A stretch of DNA of 64,000 nucleotides from contig JAETQD010000018.1 in the NCBI GenBank assembly GCA_021770825.1, positions 1 to 64,000 of the forward strand, given 5' to 3'. Each line of letters starts with the position of its first letter. Within the stretch, counting starts at the first letter, position 1. The DNA comes from Clostridium sp. GTDB lineage: Bacteria > Bacillota > Clostridia > Lachnospirales > Lachnospiraceae. Below, one piece after another: positions 16,789-25,292 of the stretch. The position numbers and the translations under genes are program-made. The notes below the pieces were generated by a model, which was not told the DNA's origin, did no database searches, and saw only the letters and a program-made list of their open reading frames with translations.

Positions 16789-17964
16789 TTATTTTTCAAA
16801 TACAATTTCTCCGCCCAGGACGGTCATGGCACAGTCTAAGAGTGCGCGAATATCATCCAGGGGGTTTTTCTCAAATACAGCAAAGTTTGCTTTCTTGCCG
16901 ACGGTGATGGAGCCGTGGGTATCTTTTACTTCCAGAAGCTCGGCGGCGTTGATGGTTCCGCACTGGATGGCCTCCATGGGAGTCATTCCGTTTTCTACCA
17001 TCAGAACACATTCAAATGCAGTTTTGTCATATTTGTTGAAGGGAGTTCCGGCATCGGTGCCGAGGGCAATCTTTACACCTGCCTTGTGGGCGCGGCGGAA
17101 GGTGTCCTGATGGGCGTCGATGGTCCGCTCCACCTTTTTCACCATGTAGTCGGGGATTCCGGCGCCTGTGCCGTATTCCTTAATCCAGTAGGGAGCGGCC
17201 AGGGTGGGAACGAAGAATACGTTGTGTTCCTTCATGAAATCAAAGCACCAGTCATCCATGAAGAAACCGTGCTCGATGGAGTCCACGCCGGCCCGCAGAG
17301 CGTTTTTGATGCCTTCCATACCCTGAGCATGGGTAAAGGTCTTTGCACCGGCTTTATGGGCTTCCTCGATGGCTGCGCGGAGCTCGTCCTCCGTAAGCTG
17401 CGGGGAGCCGGGCTCCACGCCTTTGGTCATTACGCCTCCGGTGGCCATTACCTTAATCCAGTTGGCTCCGGCTTTTAACTGCTCTCTTGCAGCTTTGCGG
17501 CAGTCGTCGGGACCATCGGCCTCACGGCCGGAATCATGTCCGTGGCCGCCTGTCATGCAGATGCATCTTCCGGCTGTCTGCATTTCGGGAGCCAGAATGC
17601 TGCCCTGCTGCTGGGCATTGTGGAGGTCCACGTCAATGTAGTGAGGAGCGCCTGCATCACGGACATAAGTAACGCCGGACTCCACCAGAGTCTTTAAGTT
17701 TTTGAGAGCACGGATGGTTACGGCTGCATCGCTGATGGTCTCGCGGACGCCGGTTCCGGCATCGGAGCACATATGTACATGGCAGTTGAAAAGTCCGGGA
17801 AGGAGTGTTTTGCCGCCCAGATCAACGATTTTTGCGCCCTCCGGAGCGGAAATGCCAGTGCCGATCTCTTTAATGATGCCGGATTCCACGAGAACGCTGC
17901 CGTCCGTAAGGACTGTTTCTCCGATGACATCAATGATGTTTGCATGGGTAAATAATGTGGTCAT
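16789..17964 (-). CDS. Metal-dependent amidohydrolase (imidazolonepropionase-like)
   Basis: The 391-residue protein is a binuclear metal hydrolase of the amidohydrolase superfamily. Ligands can be followed: NCHVHM (HxH), the bridging Lys in ANWIKVMATGG, the His in KTFTHAQG and in SIEHGFF, and the Asp in LGTDAGTPFN. Members of this group include Xaa-Pro and Xaa-Arg dipeptidases and carboxypeptidase-like enzymes acting on N-acyl amino acids; the substrate is not readable. The start follows AGGAGG. A LysR gene lies just upstream on the same strand. Confidence 0.88.
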   Translation of the reverse strand: MTTLFTHANIIDVIGETVLTDGSVLVESGIIKEIGTGISAPEGAKIVDLGGKTLLPGLFNCHVHMCSDAGTGVRETISDAAVTIRALKNLKTLVESGVTYVRDAGAPHYIDVDLHNAQQQGSILAPEMQTAGRCICMTGGHGHDSGREADGPDDCRKAAREQLKAGANWIKVMATGGVMTKGVEPGSPQLTEDELRAAIEEAHKAGAKTFTHAQGMEGIKNALRAGVDSIEHGFFMDDWCFDFMKEHNVFFVPTLAAPYWIKEYGTGAGIPDYMVKKVERTIDAHQDTFRRAHKAGVKIALGTDAGTPFNKYDKTAFECVLMVENGMTPMEAIQCGTINAAELLEVKDTHGSITVGKKANFAVFEKNPLDDIRALLDCAMTVLGGEIVFEK

Positions 17965-18030
17965 GATAATCCTCCTGTTGAAATCACCGGAAAAATCCCC
18001 TGTTTCTCCGGCAGTTTTGTGCTACTTTTA

Positions 18031-18058
18031 ATTATAACAGTAATTTGCCAGATGGCAA
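18031..18058 (-). promoter_or_regulatory. Promoter with palindrome for the amidohydrolase
   Basis: On the minus strand TTGCCA (18053-18058) and TATAAT (18031-18036) are 16 bases apart. The -35 is half of a perfect palindrome TTGCCA-TC-TGGCAA (18045-18058), a possible binding site for the neighbouring LysR protein or a repressor. Confidence 0.65.
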
Positions 18059-18063
18059 GGGCT

Positions 18064-18951
18064 TTATACCTGGATAAGTTCCAGGAACCGCAGGGCCAGG
18101 GGCGAAAGGGCGGAGCCGTTTTTCTGTATCCATCCGATGTACATTTCATCACAGCCTGACAGAGGGATGCTTAAGACGGAGGAGTGGCGGGAGTTCCGGG
18201 CGAGGATGCCTGTGCCGATGGAATAGGCATCTGTGTGCTCTAAAATCCGGTAGCAGGTGCTCCGGTCCTGGATATAGATGATCTGGGCCCTGTCAGCAGC
18301 GGGAATGATCTCTTCAAGGAAGTTGTAGGATCCCTCCTGTCCCTGGCTGTAAAGGACAAAGGGGTATGGCTCCAGATCGTTTAAGGCCAGTTGGGGTCTT
18401 TGGCATAAGGGGTGCCCGGAGCGCAGAAACACATGGGGCGCCGTTTCAAACAGGGGATGGAAGGCGAGGCCGCGGCTTTTCAGCTCCCGGAAAATCACGG
18501 ATTCGTTGCCTTTGGAGTAGTAGAGAATTCCAAGCTCGCTGTAACCGAGGGCGGTGTTTTCCATGACCTGCAAGGTGGTGGTTTCCAGAAACGTAAAGGT
18601 GTAGCGGGAGCCGGATTCCTGTAAGAGCTTTACGAAGGCATCGGATGCAAAATTATAGTGCTGGGCGCTGACGGATAAGGTTTCGCGCTCCTTTCCGGAG
18701 GCGGTAAAACGCTCCTCAATGGCATCCACCCGCTCGATGACCGTCCGTATCTGGCGGAGGAATTCCTGACCGTTTGGCGTGATTTCAATTCCGCTGCGGC
18801 TCCTGAGAAAGATGGGAAAACCAAGCTCGGCCTCGAGCTGGCGCAGGGAGTTTGTGAGGGTGGGCTGGGTTACATAAAGATGTCTGGCGGCATCGCTGAT
18901 GGAGCCGAAGGAGGCCACCGCCATGGCATAGCGCATCTGCTTTAAGGTCAT
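18064..18951 (-). CDS. LysR-family transcriptional regulator
   Basis: The 295-residue protein begins with the LysR winged helix-turn-helix (MTLKQMRYAMAVASFGSISDAARHLYVTQPTLTNSLRQLEAELGFPIF; recognised over residues 1-50) followed by the effector-binding domain. The start has GGAG upstream. It lies 100 bases upstream of the amidohydrolase on the same strand and is divergent from yitT, so either may be its target. The effector is unknown. Confidence 0.93.
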   Translation of the reverse strand: MTLKQMRYAMAVASFGSISDAARHLYVTQPTLTNSLRQLEAELGFPIFLRSRSGIEITPNGQEFLRQIRTVIERVDAIEERFTASGKERETLSVSAQHYNFASDAFVKLLQESGSRYTFTFLETTTLQVMENTALGYSELGILYYSKGNESVIFRELKSRGLAFHPLFETAPHVFLRSGHPLCQRPQLALNDLEPYPFVLYSQGQEGSYNFLEEIIPAADRAQIIYIQDRSTCYRILEHTDAYSIGTGILARNSRHSSVLSIPLSGCDEMYIGWIQKNGSALSPLALRFLELIQV

Positions 18952-18995
18952 AAGAGTCTGCTCCTTTCCGTATATCCTATATTACCATACTTTGT

Positions 18996-19015
18996 CGTTC
19001 GGCGAAAGCCGAACG
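18996..19015. repeat. Perfect GAAA-loop inverted repeat in the lysR/yitT intergenic region
   Basis: CGTTCGGC and GCCGAACG are perfectly complementary around GAAA. No T-run follows on either strand, so it is not a standard terminator. It may be an operator or an RNA hairpin in the leader of the LysR gene. Confidence 0.6.
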
Positions 19016-19084
19016 CCTGCCCAGACATAATTTTTCTCTATGGAAAACGCTAAATATTAAATATTATTCTATGGATAGAAAGTA

Positions 19085-19093
19085 TGCTATACT
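19085..19093 (+). promoter_or_regulatory. Extended -10 promoter before yitT
   Basis: TGCTATACT forms an extended -10 element 25 bases before the start of the YitT gene. A convincing -35 is absent. Confidence 0.5.
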
Positions 19094-19117
19094 GACCGGA
19101 GAAAGGGAGGTAGCGTT

Positions 19118-19972
19118 ATGGGAACGGAAACTGTGAGGAGAGAAATAACGGCAGTGGGGTTCATGCTGGTGGGATGCGTGATCTTTGCGCTGGGTCTTAA
19201 CCTGTTTGTGGTGCCATGCAATCTGGTTCTGGGGGGAACCACAGGCGGCGCCGTTGTGGTCAATAAGCTGTTTGGAATTCCGGTGGGTACAGCTTCCATT
19301 ATGATTAATATTCCGATTATGCTGATCGGATGGAAAATCCTGGGATGGAGATTCATTGCCAGGACAGCCGTTACCTCCATGGTTCTGGGAGCCATGATCG
19401 ATGCCCTGGCCTGGGTGCAGTTTCCGAAGGTGGACCCGATTCTTTCTGCCCTTTACGGAGGAATTCTCATTGGCATTGCCATCGGTATTTTTTATCAGTA
19501 TAACTGGTCCAGCGGCGGCTCGGAGATCCTGGCGCGGGCCTGGTGCAAGGCCACAGGAAAGGGAACCATGGGACAGGCCATGGCCATTGTGGACGGCATT
19601 GTTGTGATAGGCGGAAATATGCTTTTGGGGGAACCGGCCAATATGCTGCTGGCTTTGGTGACGATTTTTGTCTGTTCCAAGGCCACGGATATTATTATTG
19701 CCGGATATGATAAGGGAATGCAGTGTCTGATCATCACCAATAAAGGAGATGATCTGTACCGTCTGGTTCAGACGAAGTACCAGAGGGGCATGACCTGTCT
19801 GAACGGGCGGGGCATGTATACAGGAAATGAATACCAGGTCATGATGACTGTGGTAAAACGGGCGCAGTTTGCCGATTATAAGAAGATGATTAAGGCCGTG
19901 GATCCGGCCGCCTTTGTGATCGTCAGCGAAACTTATGACGTGTTCGGACGGGGATTTAAGGAAATTTATTAA
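19118..19972 (+). CDS. YitT family membrane protein (DUF161/DUF2179)
   Basis: The 284-residue protein has five or six hydrophobic segments in its first 190 residues (for example ITAVGFMLVGCVIFALGLN, AVTSMVLGAMIDALAW, GGILIGIAIGIFYQY) and a cytoplasmic C-terminal DUF2179 domain (about 200-284: MQCLIITNKGDDLYRLV...). GGxxGGAVVVNKLFGIPVG is the family motif. Physiological function is not established. It starts after GGGAGG and is transcribed away from the LysR gene. Confidence 0.9.
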   Translation: MGTETVRREITAVGFMLVGCVIFALGLNLFVVPCNLVLGGTTGGAVVVNKLFGIPVGTASIMINIPIMLIGWKILGWRFIARTAVTSMVLGAMIDALAWVQFPKVDPILSALYGGILIGIAIGIFYQYNWSSGGSEILARAWCKATGKGTMGQAMAIVDGIVVIGGNMLLGEPANMLLALVTIFVCSKATDIIIAGYDKGMQCLIITNKGDDLYRLVQTKYQRGMTCLNGRGMYTGNEYQVMMTVVKRAQFADYKKMIKAVDPAAFVIVSETYDVFGRGFKEIY

Positions 19973-20050
19973 AATTTTGGAGAGCCATAGCAGGAAAAAC
20001 CAGGACATGTTATAATAAGACCAGACATTACTTTAAGGAGGACAGGCATT

Positions 20051-21190
20051 ATGGATCTGGTACAAATAAAGCATGAAATTGAGGGCCTTGCAGAGGGGTA
20101 CAAGGCAGAGTTTGAAGCGGTGAGCGCCTGCATTTTTGAACATCCGGAGCTGGCTTATCAGGAAGTGACAGCCCGCGATGCGCTGTGCGGACTTCTGGAG
20201 CACCACGGCTTTTCGGTGAAAAAGGGAGCAGGCTCGCTGGAAACTGCCTTTGTGGCTGAGTATAAGAGCCCAAAGCCGGGAATGACCTTTGCATTTATGT
20301 GTGAATACGATGCGCTTCCGGAAATCGGTCATGCCTGCGGCCACAATCTGATCGGAACCAGCGGTGCAGGAGCCGGAGTCGTATTAAAGGAAATCATGGA
20401 AAAGTATGGGATCGGCGGAACCCTTAAGGTTCTCGGCACCCCGGCAGAGGAGAATGGATCCGGAAAGATTACCATGCTGGAAGAGGGAATTTTTGAGGGG
20501 ATTGACATGGCGTTAATCATGCATCCCAGCGACATGTCCATGGCGGACGATATTTCCTTTGCGGCTGTCAATAAAATCTATACCTTCAAGGGAAAACCTG
20601 CCCATACGGCAGCCTGCCCGTGGGTGGGAGCCAGCGCATTGAACGGCGTTATGCAGATGTTCCATGCGGTGGATGCCCAGAGATTACATATGAAAGATTT
20701 CACCCGCGTACATGGAATTGTGCTGGAAGGCGGAACAGCGGTGAACATTGTGCCGGAGCGTGCCGTGTGCAAGTTCAATATCCGCTCCCTGGATTCTGAC
20801 TACCTGAGGGAGATCGTTGAAATAATTGACCGGTGCGCCAGGGGCGCTGCCATCTGCGCCGGAGTGGACGTGGAAATTGAGCAGGACGGATACCTCATTG
20901 AGGACGTGAAAAATGAGAAAAAGCTGGTGAAAGCGGTGGAAAAGAACATGGATTTCATCGGGGAGCACCATATTCCCAGAGACCTGACCCAGGGAATCGG
21001 CTCCACCGATGTGGGAAATGTGACCCATGCGCTTCCGTCTGCACAGTTTTATATTGGCCTGGGAGAGGGCCTTGGAACCCATACGGCTCCCTTTGCCGCA
21101 GCAGCAGGCGGACCGGAGGGACGCCGCGCCTTAACGGCCGCAATTAAAGTTCTGGCAATGACAGGGCTTGATATGATGGCAGAAGCTTAA
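20051..21190 (+). CDS. M20 family metallopeptidase (ACY1L2/AbgB-like)
   Basis: The 379-residue amidohydrolase carries the ACY1L2-type signature CEYDALPEIGHACGHNLIG with zinc-binding His and Asp, then GTPAEENGSGK with the catalytic Glu and MHPSD with another His. The insertion from about residue 180 to 290 is the dimerisation domain. Known relatives cleave p-aminobenzoyl-glutamate or dipeptides with beta-alanine or lysine analogues; substrate is inferred only as an N-acyl amino acid or dipeptide. The start follows AAGGAGG. It converges on rarA with three bases between the stop codons. Confidence 0.9.
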   Translation: MDLVQIKHEIEGLAEGYKAEFEAVSACIFEHPELAYQEVTARDALCGLLEHHGFSVKKGAGSLETAFVAEYKSPKPGMTFAFMCEYDALPEIGHACGHNLIGTSGAGAGVVLKEIMEKYGIGGTLKVLGTPAEENGSGKITMLEEGIFEGIDMALIMHPSDMSMADDISFAAVNKIYTFKGKPAHTAACPWVGASALNGVMQMFHAVDAQRLHMKDFTRVHGIVLEGGTAVNIVPERAVCKFNIRSLDSDYLREIVEIIDRCARGAAICAGVDVEIEQDGYLIEDVKNEKKLVKAVEKNMDFIGEHHIPRDLTQGIGSTDVGNVTHALPSAQFYIGLGEGLGTHTAPFAAAAGGPEGRRALTAAIKVLAMTGLDMMAEA

Positions 21191-21193
21191 AAT

Positions 21194-22513
21194 TTATTCG
21201 TGCTGATTCCGAAACCGGAGAACCTGATCCAGACGTTCTTTCTGTTGGCTCTCTTCTCCGGTTTCATTTGGAACATAATACCTGGTTCCTTTTAAGGACT
21301 CCGGAAGACATTCCATATGGGCGATTTTTTCTTCGGTGTCATGGGCGTAGACATAGCCCTTTCCATAATCCAGGTCCTTCATAAGACCTGTGGGGGCATT
21401 CCGGATTACAAGGGGAACCGGCTCGGAAAGCATGTTCAAGGCATCCTTTTTGGCGTGCTCATAGGCCATATAGACAGAGTTGGACCGGGGCGCCAGGGAG
21501 AGATAAATGACAGCGTGGGTCAGATGGATGTTGCATTCCGGCATACCGAGAAAATGGCAGGCCTGGTACACGGAAACAGCCAGAGAGAGGGCCTGGTTGT
21601 CGGCCAGTCCGATGTCCTCCGTGGCAAAGCGGATGAGACGCCTGGCGATGTAAAGGGGGTCTTCCCCGGCCTCTAACATCCTGGCAAGCCAGTAGACGGC
21701 GGCATCGGGATCGCTGTTTCGCATGGACTTATGGAGGGCAGAAATCAGGTTATAGTGTTCTTCTCCATTCTTATCATAAAGAAGGGATTTTTTGCTGATG
21801 CACTGCTCAAGAATCTCTTTTGTGACCACGGTTTTATCCGGGTATATTTCCCCGTTGGTGACGGCCATTTCCAGAACATTGAGGGCGGTTCTGGCATCTC
21901 CGTTGGAGAAGGAAGCGATGGCAGACAAAAGGTCATCGGAAATTTCCACATTGAGATATCCAAAGCCCTTGGGACTTGTCAGGGCATTTTTTAAGAGCCC
22001 GGTAAGATCTTCGGCTGTCAGCGCCTGTAAAACAAACACCCGGCATCTGGATAAAAGAGCGGCGTTGATCTCGAAAGACGGATTTTCCGTCGTAGCTCCA
22101 ATCAGTATAATGCTTCCCTTTTCTACATAAGGAAGGAATGCGTCCTGCTGGGCCTTATTGAAACGATGAATCTCGTCCACAAAGACCAGGGTGCGAAGGC
22201 CCATCTGGCGGCTTATTTCGGCTTTGGCCATGACATCCTTGATTTCCTTGATTCCGCTGGTGACGGCGCTGAAATTAATGAAATCTGCATGGGTCTTTTT
22301 TGCGATAATGCTGGCCAGGGTGGTTTTTCCAACGCCGGGAGGTCCCCAGAAGATCATGGAGGGGATATTGTCCTGGTCAATGAGCTGTCTTAAAAGCTTT
22401 CCCGGCCCGAGAAGATGTTTCTGCCCTGCAAAGGTTTCTAAAGAGTCCGGACGAAGCCTGCTTGCCAAAGGGGCAGCAGTTTCTGTATAATCAAATAATG
22501 ATAATTGTTCCAT
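21194..22513 (-). CDS. rarA: Replication-associated recombination protein A (AAA+ ATPase)
   Basis: RarA/MgsA acts at stalled replication forks, and is related to clamp loader subunits. The 439-residue protein shows the N-terminal SRLRPDSLETFAGQKHLLG, Walker A GPPGVGKTT, Walker B VFVDEIHRFNKAQQDAFL, sensor 1 GATTENPSFE and the RarA tetramerisation tail (AYEHAKKDAL, RNAPTGLMKDLDYGKGY). The ending YYVPNETGEE is also typical of the family. It is transcribed alone, divergent from a LysR gene. Confidence 0.97.
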   Translation of the reverse strand: MEQLSLFDYTETAAPLASRLRPDSLETFAGQKHLLGPGKLLRQLIDQDNIPSMIFWGPPGVGKTTLASIIAKKTHADFINFSAVTSGIKEIKDVMAKAEISRQMGLRTLVFVDEIHRFNKAQQDAFLPYVEKGSIILIGATTENPSFEINAALLSRCRVFVLQALTAEDLTGLLKNALTSPKGFGYLNVEISDDLLSAIASFSNGDARTALNVLEMAVTNGEIYPDKTVVTKEILEQCISKKSLLYDKNGEEHYNLISALHKSMRNSDPDAAVYWLARMLEAGEDPLYIARRLIRFATEDIGLADNQALSLAVSVYQACHFLGMPECNIHLTHAVIYLSLAPRSNSVYMAYEHAKKDALNMLSEPVPLVIRNAPTGLMKDLDYGKGYVYAHDTEEKIAHMECLPESLKGTRYYVPNETGEESQQKERLDQVLRFRNQHE

Positions 22514-22594
22514 AAAATCACCGCCTTTTCTGATGCAGTAAGTGTAACACCGGATGGGAAAAACTGCAACAGATAAGCAGAGGGGAAAGAATAC

Positions 22595-23524
22595 ATGAAT
22601 TACGATATCAACTTAAAGCACCTGGAATATTTTATTAAGGTTGCCAGACTGGGCTCCATCAACAAGGCTGCACAGGCTCTTTTTATTTCCCAGCCCTATC
22701 TGGGAAAGATCATCCATGATCTGGAAGAAAAATTCGGCGTTCCGTTACTTAACCGCAGCAAGCAGGGGGTTACCCTGACGCCGGAAGGGACAGAGTTTCT
22801 GCGCCGGGCCACGAAAATTGTGGAGGAAATGGACAGCCTCCGCTTCCACACCACCAGCGGAGGAGAGAATTTTGAACATCTTTCGGTGTCCATGACCAAG
22901 TTTTCTCATATTATGGAAAGCTTTATTGAGGTGGTTTTACGCCATCAGGACCAGCCGTCCTTTACCCATCGTCTGTATGAGGGGAACCCGGATGATGTGA
23001 TCGGGGATGTGGTTTCCGGACGGGCTGATGTGGGAGTGTTCCATTTTGACAGCAAAAGACGCAGGGAGGTGGAGGAAACTCTGTCCTCCAAGGGGCTTTC
23101 CTACCGGTTTCTGGCCTATGTGGAGCCCCATATTGTCATATCGAAAAACCATCCTCTGGTGGTGCAGAATAAGCCGGTGAACCTTAAGACCCTTTCGGAA
23201 TATGGATTTATCCGGTATCTGGGGCAGTACGATGATCTGGTGTATGACCTCTTTGGAGCGGAAGCGAAAAAAGACTGGAACGGCAGCTCCCGGGTGATCT
23301 ATACCTCCACAAGGGGGACCCTGATGCGTCTGATCTCCGAAAGCAGTTTTTACAGCATAGGCATCCATGATTTTGACTGCCAGGGATCCGAATATCAGGC
23401 CATCTCCATTCCCATTTCGGACAGTGATCTGATGTTTGAATTTGGGTACGTGATGCTGGAGGGAGTTCCTGTTTCCGGTATCACGGATGAGTTTATCAGC
23501 GCCGTGAAAAAGCGGCTGGCCTAA
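22595..23524 (+). CDS. LysR-family transcriptional regulator
   Basis: The winged helix-turn-helix lies at residues about 5-65 (LKHLEYFIKVARLGSINKAA, ALFISQPYLGKIIHDLEEKF), followed by a substrate-binding domain to residue 309. The start follows GGGGAAAG. It lies 103 bases upstream of the glutaminase gene on the same strand, which makes glutaminase the likely target; a LysR-like site sits in that gap. Confidence 0.92.
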   Translation: MNYDINLKHLEYFIKVARLGSINKAAQALFISQPYLGKIIHDLEEKFGVPLLNRSKQGVTLTPEGTEFLRRATKIVEEMDSLRFHTTSGGENFEHLSVSMTKFSHIMESFIEVVLRHQDQPSFTHRLYEGNPDDVIGDVVSGRADVGVFHFDSKRRREVEETLSSKGLSYRFLAYVEPHIVISKNHPLVVQNKPVNLKTLSEYGFIRYLGQYDDLVYDLFGAEAKKDWNGSSRVIYTSTRGTLMRLISESSFYSIGIHDFDCQGSEYQAISIPISDSDLMFEFGYVMLEGVPVSGITDEFISAVKKRLA

Positions 23525-23561
23525 AGGATATTCATTATGTTTATGACCCTTAAAGCTAATA

Positions 23562-23595
23562 GGAAATACTAAGAAATTCCGTTTTGTGTTATAGT
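23562..23595 (+). promoter_or_regulatory. Glutaminase promoter with LysR-type site
   Basis: GGAA-N11-TTCC (23562-23580), a T-N11-A-type dyad, covers the -35 region. TGTTATAGT (23587-23595) is an extended -10. The absent -35 and the dyad in its place fit an activator-dependent promoter, which is inference. Confidence 0.5.
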
Positions 23596-23627
23596 AATAA
23601 TACAAAAGGAAGAGGGGAATATACAAA

Positions 23628-24545
23628 ATGATGATGGAAGAAATACTGAAGCAGTCCATAGAGACGGCGCGTCCGGCCATTGCACAGGGGGAAGTTGCAA
23701 CTTATATTCCGGAGCTGGGAAAGGTGGATAAAAACCAACTGGGGATTTGCGTGTTCACCAAAGAGGGCGAGCGCTTTTTTGCCGGAGATACGGCAGTGCG
23801 GTTCAGCATCCAGAGTATTTCAAAGGTAATCAGCCTGGCCGTTGCCCTGGAACGCTGCGGATTCGATACGGTATTTGAACGGGTGGGAATGGAACCGTCC
23901 GGAGATGCCTTTAATTCTCTGGTCAAGCTGGAAAGCTCCAACAGCCATCCCTATAATCCTATGATTAATTCCGGCGCCATTGCCGTATGCGGGTATCTTG
24001 TTCCGGTGATTTCCTTTGAGGAGATGGTGGAGCTGGCCAGAACGTTCTGTAAGGATGACGGGATCGTTCTGGATGAGAAGGTATATCAGTCAGAAATGTC
24101 CCATATTTCCCGGAACCGTGCCATTGCCTATCTGCTGGAGAGCAAGGGCGTTATCACCAGTGATGTGGAAAAAACATTGGATTTTTATGTGCGGATGTGT
24201 TCCCTGAGTGTAACGGCCGAGAGCCTGGCAGAACTTGGACTTTTGCTGGCCAACCGGGGAATTCAGCTTTCCACAGGAAGGCATCTTTTAAAACCGGAAA
24301 CCGTGCGGGTGGTGAAAACCATTATGATGACCTGCGGAATGTATGACGGCTCCGGGGAATTTGCCGTGCGCGTGGGAATTCCGTCTAAGAGCGGCGTCGG
24401 CGGAGGAATTCTTTCCGTGGCGGACAGAAAAATGGGAATCGGCATTTTCGGGCCGGCCCTTGATGGAAAAGGAAACAGCATTGCCGGAGAGCGGATGCTG
24501 CAGTATCTGTCCGGAAAACTGAACCTTCATATGCTGGGGGAATAG
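23628..24545 (+). CDS. glsA: Glutaminase A
   Basis: This beta-lactamase-fold enzyme hydrolyses glutamine to glutamate and ammonia. The 305-residue protein has the SxxK catalytic motif in FSIQSISKVISLAV, the NSHPYNPMINSGAIA signature near residue 110, and KSGVGGGILSV near the C-terminus. The start at 23628 has GAAGAGGGGAA upstream; a second ATG follows directly at 23631. It is preceded by a LysR regulator. No glutamate decarboxylase or antiporter is next to it, so an acid-resistance role is not indicated. Confidence 0.95.
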   Translation: MMMEEILKQSIETARPAIAQGEVATYIPELGKVDKNQLGICVFTKEGERFFAGDTAVRFSIQSISKVISLAVALERCGFDTVFERVGMEPSGDAFNSLVKLESSNSHPYNPMINSGAIAVCGYLVPVISFEEMVELARTFCKDDGIVLDEKVYQSEMSHISRNRAIAYLLESKGVITSDVEKTLDFYVRMCSLSVTAESLAELGLLLANRGIQLSTGRHLLKPETVRVVKTIMMTCGMYDGSGEFAVRVGIPSKSGVGGGILSVADRKMGIGIFGPALDGKGNSIAGERMLQYLSGKLNLHMLGE

Positions 24546-24553
24546 GAAACAAA

Positions 24554-24585
24554 ATGTAAACTTAATATAAAAAATAAGTTGACAA
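24554..24585. promoter_or_regulatory. BirA-like operator 1 at bioY
   Basis: ATGTAAACT and AGTTGACAA are inverted half-sites separated by 14 bases, resembling the BirA operator TTGTAAACC-N16-GGTTTACAA. The right half-site contains the bioY -35 box. Confidence 0.6.
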
Positions 24586-24606
24586 TCGGAAAAACCGTGC
24601 TATAAT
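24579..24606 (+). promoter_or_regulatory. bioY promoter
   Basis: Perfect TTGACA (24579-24584) and TATAAT (24601-24606) with a 16-base spacer. Confidence 0.85.
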
Positions 24607-24637
24607 GTAAACGTGTTAAAAAATATTCGGTTGACAA
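24605..24637. promoter_or_regulatory. BirA-like operator 2 at bioY
   Basis: ATGTAAACG and GGTTGACAA are separated by 15 bases and cover the end of the -10 box and the transcription start. Its centre is about 51 bases from that of operator 1. Confidence 0.7.
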
Positions 24638-24670
24638 TTTGACCGGAAGTGTACGTTTAAGGAGAATAGT

Positions 24671-25231
24671 ATGGAAACAGTGACAGCAAAAAGAAAAATG
24701 ACAACCGCACAGATGACAGTGACCGCTCTTATGACAGCAATTACCTGTATTTTAGGACCCATGTCGCTTCCGCTCCCCATAAGCCCGGTGCCGATCAGCC
24801 TTACGAACCTGGTGATTTATTTTATGACCTATGTGCTGGGGGCAAAGCTTTCTGTTATAAGCTATATGGTTTACCTTCTTCTGGGAATGGTAGGGCTTCC
24901 CGTATTTTCCGGTTTTTCCGGCGGTCTGGCAAAGCTTGCAGGCCCCACAGGCGGATACCTCATCGGTTTTATCTTCCTGGCAGCAATCGCCGGTTTTTGT
25001 GTGGAGAAGTTCCCGGGTAAGATTTATGTACATGTGATTGGTATGGTAATCGGAACGGCAATCTGTTATATTTTCGGAACCGTATGGCTTTCCGGCCAGC
25101 TTGGAAGGACCTTTATGGAGGGTCTGGGAATCGGCGTAATTCCTTATCTTCCCGGTGATACCGTAAAAATCATTGTTGCTGTCATTGCAGGACCGCAGAT
25201 CAAAAAATCTCTTTCCCATGTGATGGGATAA
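24671..25231 (+). CDS. bioY: Biotin transporter BioY
   Basis: BioY is the substrate-specific membrane component of a biotin ECF transporter. The 186-residue protein is almost wholly hydrophobic with about six helices. The typical beginning is MTAITCILGPMSLPLPISPVPISL, and GGLAKLAGPTGGYLIGF is the BioY signature. The ATP-binding and T components are not beside it, as is usual when shared. The start follows AAGGAG. The paired BirA-like operators support biotin-controlled expression. Confidence 0.95.
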   Translation: METVTAKRKMTTAQMTVTALMTAITCILGPMSLPLPISPVPISLTNLVIYFMTYVLGAKLSVISYMVYLLLGMVGLPVFSGFSGGLAKLAGPTGGYLIGFIFLAAIAGFCVEKFPGKIYVHVIGMVIGTAICYIFGTVWLSGQLGRTFMEGLGIGVIPYLPGDTVKIIVAVIAGPQIKKSLSHVMG

Positions 25232-25237
25232 CAAAAA

Positions 25238-25276
25238 AGGCTTTCTGCCGGATTTAATGGCAGAAAGCCTCTTTTT
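25238..25276. terminator. Bidirectional terminator between bioY and lpdA
   Basis: AGGCTTTCTGCC pairs perfectly with GGCAGAAAGCCT; a T-run follows on the plus strand and a run of T on the minus strand as well, serving both converging genes. Confidence 0.92.
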
Positions 25277-25292
25277 GCTTCAAGGCATATTT

